DNA of 64,000 nucleotides, taken from NCBI RefSeq assembly GCF_051014445.1, contig NW_027488369.1, forward strand, positions 14,774,001-14,838,000, given 5' to 3'. How positions within the stretch are numbered: the first letter of the stretch is position 1; the number at the start of each line of letters is the position of its first letter. Of the stretch, positions 37,379 to 42,880 are shown in pieces. The position numbers and the translations under genes are program-made. The notes beneath the pieces are model-generated. The model was not told where the DNA came from. It searched no databases and saw only the letters and a program-made list of their open reading frames with translations. The DNA comes from Colletes latitarsis. Taxonomy: Eukaryota > Arthropoda > Insecta > Hymenoptera > Colletidae.

Positions 37379-37380
37379 TG
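37376..37380 (+). promoter_or_regulatory. TAATG stop-start overlap coupling ORF1 and ORF2
   Basis: The TAA stop of ORF1 (37376-37378) shares its last A with the ATG of ORF2 (37378-37380). The site lies in the AT-rich palindrome ATTAATTAAT within otherwise GC-rich sequence. The same UAAUG arrangement is reported for SART1, where ORF2 is made by termination followed by reinitiation, helped by downstream RNA structure. Here a perfect 8-bp hairpin, AGGACTTG/CAAGTCCT (37430-37437 with 37444-37451), begins 50 bases downstream. The use of coupling in this element is inferred, not shown. Confidence 0.85.
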
Positions 37381-40300
37381 CCGCCCCGCCTCCTCCTCCA
37401 GGCCAACCTCAACCACTGCCGCGCGGCACAGGACTTGATGTCCCAAGTCCTCGCGGAGTGGGGGGTTGGCCTGGCGGTCGCCGCCGAGCCGTACCGCGTC
37501 CCTGATCACCCTCATTGGGTGGGCGACGCGGACGGCTTGGTGGCGACGGTATGGGGAGGGGGCGACGGGTCCCCACCGTTCTCCTTGTTGGAGCGCGGTC
37601 GGGGATTCGTCGCCGTGGACTGGGGGGGAGTCGCTGTGGTGGGGTGCTACATTTCGCCCCGTAGCGGTCACGCTGCGTTCGAGCTGTACCTGGCCGAGGT
37701 CGCGGCATGCGTGCAGCGCTACGCGGCCCGGCCGGTGCTGGTCCTGGGGGATTTTAATGCCAAGTCGGTGGCTTGGGGATCCCCCAGGACCTCCGTTCGC
37801 GGCGGGATCCTGGGCGATTGGGCGGCGGGGCTCGACCTCCGGGTATTGAACCGGGGGTCGGAGCACACATGCGTGCGGCGATATGGGGGGTCCATCGTGG
37901 ATGTTGGATTCGCGACCCCCAACGCCGTGCGCATGGTGTCGGGTTGGCACGTGGTCGCGGGGGCAGAGACACTCTCCGATCACCGGTACATCCGGATGGA
38001 GGTCTCTGCCGCCGCGAGTGCATCCCGACACGGCCGCCTGCGTGGCACCCCACCACGCCGCTGGGCGCTTCGGCGCCTGGACAAGGACGCCCTGATGGCA
38101 GCTGCCCTCGCTGCAACTTGGCCGCAGGGAGCGGCCGAGTTGCCGAGCATAGAGGAGGAGGTCGCCCGGCTCGGAGCATTGGTCGCGGGTATTTGCGACC
38201 CGGCGATGCCTCGGGTCGGGCGGGCTTCTCCTCGCCGGGCGGTGTACTGGTGGTCGGACGCGATCGCGGAGTTGCGAGTCGCGACTGTCCGCGCCCGACG
38301 CCAGTACACCCGCGCGCGCCGTCGTCAACGTACAGGCGACGGCGTGGCGCGAGCGAGGGCAGCTGATGACCTGTATGGAGCATACCGCGTGGCGCGGGTT
38401 GCTCTGCAGGTCGCCATCAAACGGGCCAAGACCCAGGCATGGAAGGAGCTCCTCCAGACCCTTGATGACGATCCATGGGGGCGCCCATATAAGGTGGTGC
38501 TGAATAAGCTCCGCCCGTGGGCGCCCCCCGTCACCGAGGGTCTTGACCCCCGGCTGCTGGAGGACGTGGTCAATACACTCTTCCCAATTGGGGAGAGGGG
38601 ACCGCGTCCTCCGGCGGCGGCGGCTGTCCCAGTGGAGTGGACGGCCGAGCTGGGGGTCACGCAGGAGGAGCTGGCAGCGGCCATCAGACGGCTCGGGGTT
38701 CGTAACACGGCCCCGGGTCCGGATGGGGTGCCCGGCCGGGTTTGGGTCTTGACCCAGGGCGTCCTTGGGGCCGACCTCAGGCGGTTGTTCGACCGCTGCC
38801 TGAGGGACGGGCGATTCCCCCCCAGTTGGAAGGTGGCGAGGATGGTCCTCCTCCGGAAGGAGGGTCGGCCCGCGGAGTCTCCCTCCGCATACCGGCCCAT
38901 TTGTCTCCTCGACGAGGTGGGCAAGCTCTTCGAGCGTGTGATTGCTGCCCGCCTCGTCGAGCACCTGTCGCGGGGTGATCCCGGTCTGGCAGACTGCCAG
39001 TTCGGTTTCCGGGGGGGCCGATCGACTATCGACGCGATAGGTCGTGTGAGGGCCCTCTCGGAGGCGGCCGTCTCCCGGGGAGGGGTGGCATTGGCAATAT
39101 CCTTGGATATTGCCAATGCCTTTAACACCCTTCCCTGGGAAGAGATAAGGAGGGGACTCGAATATCATCGAGTCCCCCCTTGTCTCAGGGCGGTCGTCGG
39201 GGATTATCTCCGCGGCAGGTGGATCGAGTATCCGGGCCGGGATGGTGATATGCGGAGGGAGGTGTACTGCGGTGTTCCGCAGGGGTCGGTCCTCGGGCCA
39301 CTCCTGTGGAACATCGCGTACGACTCGGTGTTGCGGGCCGGCCTCCCCGACGGCGTCAGCACGGTGTGTTATGCGGATGACACACTGGTGCTGGCCGTCG
39401 GGGCGCACTGGGGGAGGGCCATGCGTCGCGCGGAGGAGGGGTCGCAACGCGTCGTCGACCGGATCAGGGGGATGGGGATGACGGTGGCGGTCCATAAGAC
39501 CGAGGTGATTGCGTTTCATTCACCTCGGCAGGATCCGCCACCCCCTCTGATCCGGGTGGGTGGGGCTGACATCGAGGTGAAGCCCCAGATCAGGTATCTG
39601 GGGCTGATCCTCGATAGCCACTGGCGTTTCGTGGAGCATTTCCGCTGCCTGGTCCCCCGGTTGGAAAGGATGGTTGCGGCTCTGGGCCGGATCCTGCCCA
39701 ACCTGGGGGGCCCGGCGGGCCGAGTTCGTCGCCTCTATGTGGCAATGGTCCAGTCGGTGGCCCTATACGGGGCCCCCGTCTGGGCGGACGACCTGGCTGC
39801 CTCCCGGCGCAGCATGACTATGCTGCGCCGGGTGCAGAGGCGCATGGCGCTCAGGGTCGTCCGCGGGTATCGGACCGTGTCACATGAGGCGGCGACGGTG
39901 CTAGCGGGGATGCCGCCCATGGACCTGCTCGCGCGGTCGCATGCGGTGATGTACCGGCACCGCGTCGACCGTCGCGCGGGGGTGGGGTCGGTCCCGGGCG
40001 GGCAGGAACCTGCTTGGGGCGATTTGAAGCGCCAGGCCCGGCAGTCCGTGTTGCTCGCGTGGCAGGAGCGGCTGGCTCTGCCAACCGCGGGGCACCGGAC
40101 TGTCGGGGCTGTTCGGCCACTCCTGAAGGAGTGGCTGGACAGAGGCCATGGCAGCTTCACCTACCGGCTGGCACAGGTATTTTCCGGGCATGGGAGCTTC
40201 GGAAGATACCTGTGCCGGATAGGGAAGGAGCCGACGGCGCGTTGCTGCCACTGCGACGCTGAGGAGGACACGGCGGATCATACCCTGGAGGTATGCCCCG

Positions 40301-40560
40301 CGTGGGAGGGGGAGCGCCGTGTCCTGGTCGGCGTCGTCGGGCGGGATGTCTCGCTGCCGGGCGTGGTGCGCGCCATGCTCGGCAGCGAGGAGAAGTGGAG
40401 GGCCGTGGCCTCCTTCTGCGAGAACGTAATGTTGCAGAAGGAGGCCGCGGGGAGGGAGCGCGAGCTTCAGCGGCGCGCTGAAGCTCGCGCTCGTGCGGTG
40501 GCCCGAGGTCGTCGCCCGGTCGCGAGGCGTCGCGGGCGGCCGCCTCGGCGTGGCGGATGA
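37378..40560 (+). CDS. ORF2: APE-type endonuclease and reverse transcriptase of an R1-clade retrotransposon
   Basis: The 1060-residue protein is taken to nick the target and copy the element RNA at the nick. Residues 1 to about 225 form an exonuclease-endonuclease-phosphatase domain: N10/N12 in QANLNH, E37 in AEPY, GDFN at 124-127 and SDH at 200-202 are the expected metal-binding and catalytic residues. The reverse transcriptase spans about 430-760: NTAPGPDGVP, YRPICLLDEVGKLFE, LDIANAF with D577, GVPQGSVLGPLLWN, YADD at 665-668 and IRYLGLILD. A CX2CX8HX4C zinc motif lies at 956-973 near the C terminus. No RNase H domain follows, as in most R1-clade proteins. The start overlaps the ORF1 stop. 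All catalytic residues are intact and no frameshift was seen. The last 60 residues are Arg/Ala-rich and basic. Confidence 0.95.
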   Translation: MPPRLLLQANLNHCRAAQDLMSQVLAEWGVGLAVAAEPYRVPDHPHWVGDADGLVATVWGGGDGSPPFSLLERGRGFVAVDWGGVAVVGCYISPRSGHAAFELYLAEVAACVQRYAARPVLVLGDFNAKSVAWGSPRTSVRGGILGDWAAGLDLRVLNRGSEHTCVRRYGGSIVDVGFATPNAVRMVSGWHVVAGAETLSDHRYIRMEVSAAASASRHGRLRGTPPRRWALRRLDKDALMAAALAATWPQGAAELPSIEEEVARLGALVAGICDPAMPRVGRASPRRAVYWWSDAIAELRVATVRARRQYTRARRRQRTGDGVARARAADDLYGAYRVARVALQVAIKRAKTQAWKELLQTLDDDPWGRPYKVVLNKLRPWAPPVTEGLDPRLLEDVVNTLFPIGERGPRPPAAAAVPVEWTAELGVTQEELAAAIRRLGVRNTAPGPDGVPGRVWVLTQGVLGADLRRLFDRCLRDGRFPPSWKVARMVLLRKEGRPAESPSAYRPICLLDEVGKLFERVIAARLVEHLSRGDPGLADCQFGFRGGRSTIDAIGRVRALSEAAVSRGGVALAISLDIANAFNTLPWEEIRRGLEYHRVPPCLRAVVGDYLRGRWIEYPGRDGDMRREVYCGVPQGSVLGPLLWNIAYDSVLRAGLPDGVSTVCYADDTLVLAVGAHWGRAMRRAEEGSQRVVDRIRGMGMTVAVHKTEVIAFHSPRQDPPPPLIRVGGADIEVKPQIRYLGLILDSHWRFVEHFRCLVPRLERMVAALGRILPNLGGPAGRVRRLYVAMVQSVALYGAPVWADDLAASRRSMTMLRRVQRRMALRVVRGYRTVSHEAATVLAGMPPMDLLARSHAVMYRHRVDRRAGVGSVPGGQEPAWGDLKRQARQSVLLAWQERLALPTAGHRTVGAVRPLLKEWLDRGHGSFTYRLAQVFSGHGSFGRYLCRIGKEPTARCCHCDAEEDTADHTLEVCPAWEGERRVLVGVVGRDVSLPGVVRAMLGSEEKWRAVASFCENVMLQKEAAGRERELQRRAEARARAVARGRRPVARRRGRPPRRGG
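37741..37790 (+). other. Stem-loop over the ORF2 GDFN motif, 10 bp perfect, nested
   Basis: GTCCTGGGGG (37741-37750) pairs exactly with CCCCCAGGAC (37781-37790), with CCAAG/CTTGG pairing inside. The hairpin covers the codons of the GDFN endonuclease motif (residues 124-127). Confidence 0.8.
38908..38961 (+). other. Stem-loop in the reverse transcriptase region, 10 bp perfect, nested
   Basis: CTCGACGAGG (38908-38917) pairs exactly with CCTCGTCGAG (38952-38961), with GGGC/GCCC pairing inside. It covers the conserved LLDEVGKLFE stretch. Confidence 0.78.
39087..39120 (+). other. Stem-loop at the first RT catalytic Asp, 16 bp perfect
   Basis: GGCATTGGCAATATCC (39087-39102) is the exact reverse complement of 39105-39120, with only TT between the arms. 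The right arm encodes the D577 motif (LDIANAF). As DNA this is a near-perfect 34-bp palindrome. Confidence 0.92.
39148..39181 (+). other. Stem-loop in the reverse transcriptase region, 10 bp perfect
   Basis: GGGGACTCGA (39152-39161) pairs exactly with TCGAGTCCCC (39168-39177) around ATATCA. After one mismatch AAGG pairs with CCTT, extending it to about 15 bp. It follows the previous hairpin by about 30 bases. Confidence 0.88.
39345..39403 (+). other. Nested 22-bp stem-loop enclosing the YADD codons
   Basis: Three consecutive stems pair: CCCCGACGGC (39345-39354) with GCCGTCGGGG (39394-39403), CAGCAC (39357-39362) with GTGCTG (39388-39393), and GTGTGT (39364-39369) with ACACAC (39380-39385). 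The ten-base loop 39370-39379 holds the first three codons of YADD and the start of the fourth. Confidence 0.9.
39500..39528 (+). other. Stem-loop in ORF2, 9 bp perfect inside an 8-bp outer stem
   Basis: CCGAGGTGA (39500-39508) pairs exactly with TCACCTCGG (39520-39528). Outside it GGTGGCGG (39483-39490) pairs with CCGCCACC (39535-39542). Confidence 0.8.
39581..39605 (+). other. Stem-loop in ORF2, 10 bp perfect
   Basis: AGCCCCAGAT (39581-39590) pairs exactly with ATCTGGGGCT (39596-39605) around CAGGT, over the codons of the YLGLILD motif. Confidence 0.82.
39803..39832 (+). other. Stem-loop in ORF2, 13 bp perfect
   Basis: CCCGGCGCAGCAT (39803-39815) pairs exactly with ATGCTGCGCCGGG (39820-39832) around the four-base loop GACT. 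Confidence 0.92.
40116..40135 (+). other. Stem-loop in ORF2, 9 bp perfect
   Basis: GCCACTCCT (40116-40124) pairs exactly with AGGAGTGGC (40127-40135), with two bases (GA) between the arms. Confidence 0.78.
40170..40216 (+). other. Stem-loop in ORF2, 11 bp perfect, nested
   Basis: GGCACAGGTAT (40170-40180) pairs exactly with ATACCTGTGCC (40206-40216). Inside, TTCCG (40182-40186) pairs with CGGAA (40200-40204). Confidence 0.88.
40350..40389 (+). other. Stem-loop in ORF2, 10 bp perfect, nested
   Basis: CTCGCTGCCG (40350-40359) pairs exactly with CGGCAGCGAG (40380-40389), with GGCG/CGCC pairing inside the loop. Confidence 0.85.
40407..40446 (+). other. Stem-loop in ORF2, 13 bp perfect
   Basis: GGCCTCCTTCTGC (40407-40419) pairs exactly with GCAGAAGGAGGCC (40434-40446) across a 14-base loop, close to the end of ORF2. 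Confidence 0.9.
40456..40492 (+). other. Stem-loop in ORF2, 17 bp perfect
   Basis: GAGCGCGAGCTTCAGCG (40456-40472) pairs exactly with 40476-40492 around a GCG loop. It is the longest perfect stem in the element and encodes part of the basic C-terminal tail of ORF2. Confidence 0.94.
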
Positions 40561-40569
40561 CCTAGGCTG

Positions 40570-40599
40570 GGAGGGGGGTCCTGAGGGGACCCTCCTCCC
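40570..40599 (+). other. 3' UTR stem-loop, 13 bp with one mismatch
   Basis: GGGAGGGGGGTCC pairs with GGACCCTCCTCCC except at one base, with a three-base TGA/GAG-type centre. It begins just after the ORF2 stop codon. Confidence 0.75.
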
Positions 40600-40615
40600 G
40601 CCAGGCGGCGCCGGG

Positions 40616-40659
40616 TCGGACCGGTTGGGGGTAGGAGTGCCTCCCCCTACCGGTCCGAC
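40616..40659 (+). other. 3' UTR long imperfect stem-loop
   Basis: TCGGACCGGT pairs exactly with ACCGGTCCGA, and GGGGG with CCCCC and AGG with CCT continue the stem inward, separated by single mismatched or bulged bases around a short loop. Confidence 0.8.
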
Positions 40660-40671
40660 GCAAGGGGAGGC

Positions 40672-40717
40672 ACCCTCGGCGGTCTGGTGCGGCCATGAAC
40701 GCCCGGCCGCCGAGGGG
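40672..40717 (+). other. 3' UTR stem-loop, 10 bp perfect
   Basis: CCCTCGGCGG (40673-40682) pairs exactly with CCGCCGAGGG (40707-40716). Confidence 0.78.
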
Positions 40718-40733
40718 TGGAAACGGGGTCGCG

Positions 40734-40763
40734 GGCGGTTGCGAGTTGGGGCTCGCAGCCGCC
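40734..40763 (+). other. 3' UTR stem-loop, 12 bp with one wobble
   Basis: GGCGGTTGCGAG pairs with CTCGCAGCCGCC, with one G-U-type position, around a six-base TTGGGG loop. Confidence 0.78.
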
Positions 40764-40785
40764 ACTAAACGCGGCCCCGGGACGG

Positions 40786-40822
40786 ATAGCGGCGGGATGG
40801 AGTGGCCCCGTCCCGCCGCTAT
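40786..40822 (+). other. 3' UTR stem-loop, 12 bp perfect
   Basis: ATAGCGGCGGGA (40786-40797) pairs exactly with TCCCGCCGCTAT (40811-40822) across a 13-base loop. Confidence 0.86.
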
Positions 40823-40882
40823 GAGGCAGTGTGTCTACTGTGGGGACCGATTGTCCCCCCGGGGGATGGGCGCGAAAGCGCG

Positions 40883-40944
40883 GGCACGGGGAGGATACCG
40901 GAAGAATGCTTCGGGCGATTCCCGGTATCCTCCCAAAGCGTGCC
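40883..40944 (+). other. 3' UTR stem-loop, 13 bp plus 6 bp
   Basis: GGGAGGATACCGG (40889-40901) pairs exactly with CCGGTATCCTCCC (40922-40934). GGCACG (40883-40888) pairs with CGTGCC (40939-40944) beyond a four-base bulge. Confidence 0.88.
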
Positions 40945-40977
40945 GAAGGGTCACCGTGGGGTTTTTAGTGGGTAGGT

Positions 40978-41004
40978 CCCGCGCCTGTCGTTGTACGGGC
41001 GCGG
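40978..41004 (+). other. 3' UTR stem-loop, about 11 bp
   Basis: CCCGCGCCTGT pairs with ACGGGCGCGGG except at one wobble position, around a short CGTTGT-type loop. Confidence 0.75.
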
Positions 41005-41018
41005 GGAATCCCACACAC

Positions 41019-41050
41019 CCCTCCCACCTCTCCCCAAGGAGGTGGGAGGG
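41019..41050 (+). other. 3' UTR terminal stem-loop, 12 bp perfect
   Basis: CCCTCCCACCTC (41019-41030) pairs exactly with GAGGTGGGAGGG (41039-41050) around an eight-base loop. It is the last large hairpin before the poly-A and so a candidate for recognition by the reverse transcriptase. Confidence 0.88.
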
Positions 41051-41075
41051 AGTCTTTCGAAGATTTTCCCCACGA

Positions 41076-41076
<1 letters not shown>

Positions 41077-41106
<30 letters not shown>
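41077..41106 (+). other. Poly-A tail of the retrotransposon
   Basis: Thirty uninterrupted A's follow CACGAC. The last three may belong to the target duplication. A pure tail suggests a young insertion, although the exact length of a homopolymer may be uncertain in an assembly. Confidence 0.95.
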
Positions 41107-41109
<3 letters not shown>

Positions 41110-41119
41110 TGAGTCTGAT
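41104..41119 (+). repeat. Target site duplication, right copy
   Basis: AAAGTATGAGTCTGAT follows the tail and matches 35101-35116. The first three A's cannot be told apart from the poly-A. Satellite sequence resumes directly and in phase. Confidence 0.95.
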
Positions 41120-41120
41120 G

Positions 41121-42880
41121 AGGTCAAATCCCAGACCTATCCCAGACCTAACTTGCGTTATCCTCTAAAATATTGATCGAAACCAGGTTTAATCGACTGT
41201 TTCAGTGTGGTACCACATTACTACGTGATCCAAACCAGAAAAAACCCAGGATCAGTTCAACAAGTATGTGAAGAATGCGACAGTATTAGTCTGATGAGTG
41301 AAAATCCCTGGGCTAACCTATACCTAACATGCGTTATCCTCTTAAATATTGATGCAAACCAGGTTTAATGGACTGTTTCAGTGTGGTACCACACTACTAC
41401 GTGAGACAAACCAGAAAAAACCCAGGATCAGTTCAACAAGTATGTGAAGAATGCGAAAGTATGAGTCTGATGAGTGAAAATCCCAGGGCTAACCTAGACC
41501 TAACATGCGTTATCCTCTAAAATATTGATGCAAACCAGGTTTAATGGACTGTTTCAGTGTGGTACCACACAACTACGTGAGACAAACCAGAAAAAACCCG
41601 GGATCAGTTCAACGCGTATGTGAAGTGTGCGAAAGTATGAGTCTGATGAGGTCAAATCCCAGACCAATCCCAGACTTAACTTGCGTTGTCCTCTAAGATA
41701 TTGATGGAAACCAGGTTTGATTGACGGGTTCAGTGTTGTACTTCATTACTACGTGATGCAATCCAGAAAAAGCCCAGGATCTAGCCATGAAGTATGAGAA
41801 ATATGCGAAAGTATGAGCCTGATGAGGGCAAATCCTAGAACTAACCCAGACCTAACATGCGTTATCCTCTAAGATATTTATCAAGATCAGGTTTAATTGA
41901 ATGTTTCAGTGTGGTACCACATTACTACGTTATGTAATCCAGAAAATGCCCAGGATCTAGCCATCAAGTTTGAGAAATATGCGAAAGTATGAGCCTGATG
42001 AGGTCAAATCCCAGACCTATCCCAGAATTAACTTGCGTTATCCTCTAAAATATTGATCGAAACCAGGTTTAATCGACTGTTTCAGTGTGGTACCACATTA
42101 CTACGTGATCCAAACCAGAAAAAACCCAGGATCAGTTCAACAAGTATGTGAAGAATGCGACAGTATTAGTCTGATGAGTGAAAATCCCTGGGCTAACCTA
42201 TACCTAACATGCGTTATCCTCTTAAATATTGATGCAAACCAGGTTTAATGGACTGTTTCAGTGTGGTACCACACTACTACGTGAGACAAACCAGAAAAAA
42301 CCCAGGATCAGTTCAACAAGTATGTGAAGAATGCGAAAGTATGAGTCTGATGAGTGAAAATCCCAGGGCTAACCTAGACCTAACATGCGTTATCCTCTAA
42401 AATATTGATGCAAACCAGGTTTAATGGACTGTTTCAGTGTGGTACCACACAACTACGTGAGACAAACCAGAAAAAACCCGGGATCAGTTCAACGCGTATG
42501 TGAAGTGTGCGAAAGTATGAGTCTGATGAGGTCAAATCCCAGACCAATCCCAGACTTAACTTGCGTTGTCCTCTAAGATATTGATGGAAACCAGGTTTGA
42601 TTGACGGGTTCAGTGTTGTACTTCATTACTACGTGATGCAATCCAGAAAAAGCCCAGGATCTAGCCATGAAGTATGAGAAATATGCGAAAGTATGAGCCT
42701 GATGAGGGCAAATCCTAGAACTAACCCAGACCTAACATGCGTTATCCTCTAAGATATTTATCAAGATCAGGTTTAATTGAATGTTTCAGTGTGGTACCAC
42801 ATTACTACGTTATGTAATCCAGAAAATGCCCAGGATCTAGCCATCAAGTTTGAGAAATATGCGAAAGTATGAGCCTGATG
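41121..42880 (+). repeat. 5-monomer tandem duplication beside the transposon
   Basis: An 880-bp block (41121-42000) is repeated at 42001-42880 with very few differences, such as CAGACCTAACTTG against CAGAATTAACTTG near the start. Shared variants include AACTACGTGAGACAAACC and TTGACGGGTTCAG. The first copy begins within 15 bp of the transposon's right junction. Confidence 0.88.

Larger units (their letters stand above)
40561..41076 (+). other. Retrotransposon 3' UTR, chain of stem-loops
   Basis: These 516 non-coding bases fold into at least seven consecutive hairpins listed separately. In non-LTR elements the 3' UTR or tail is the usual recognition site for the reverse transcriptase, so this region is the likely template-recognition structure; that is inference. 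No AATAAA polyadenylation signal was found before the tail. Confidence 0.8.
35117..41106 (+). mobile_element. Full-length R1-clade non-LTR retrotransposon
   Basis: The 5990-bp insertion consists of a 5' UTR, two overlapping ORFs, a 3' UTR and a 30-A tail, and it is flanked by a 13-16 bp target site duplication. It is much more GC-rich than the satellite around it. ORF1 ends in three CCHC knuckles; ORF2 has an APE-type endonuclease, a reverse transcriptase with YADD and a C-terminal CCHC, and no RNase H domain. This is the layout of the R1 clade. The 5' end is not obviously truncated and both frames are open, which suggests a recent and possibly competent copy. No other fragment of it occurs in the window. 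Whether it targets this satellite specifically, as TRAS and SART target telomeric repeats and R1 targets 28S rDNA, cannot be decided from one copy. The exact family is not recognised. Confidence 0.95.

Noticed and set aside
35473..40281. Long antisense open frames opposite ORF1 and ORF2 (up to 714 codons)
   Set aside because: They arise because GC-rich codon use leaves few stop codons on the other strand. Their translations are low-complexity or show no domain motifs, whereas the sense frames carry all expected catalytic residues.
35117..41106. Viral or LTR retroelement origin of the insert
   Set aside because: There are no long terminal repeats, protease or integrase. The APE endonuclease, YADD reverse transcriptase, poly-A tail and target duplication fit a non-LTR retrotransposon.
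40695..41168. Open frame running from the 3' UTR through the poly-A into the satellite
   Set aside because: It crosses the element-satellite junction, encodes a Lys run from the poly-A and has no coding features.
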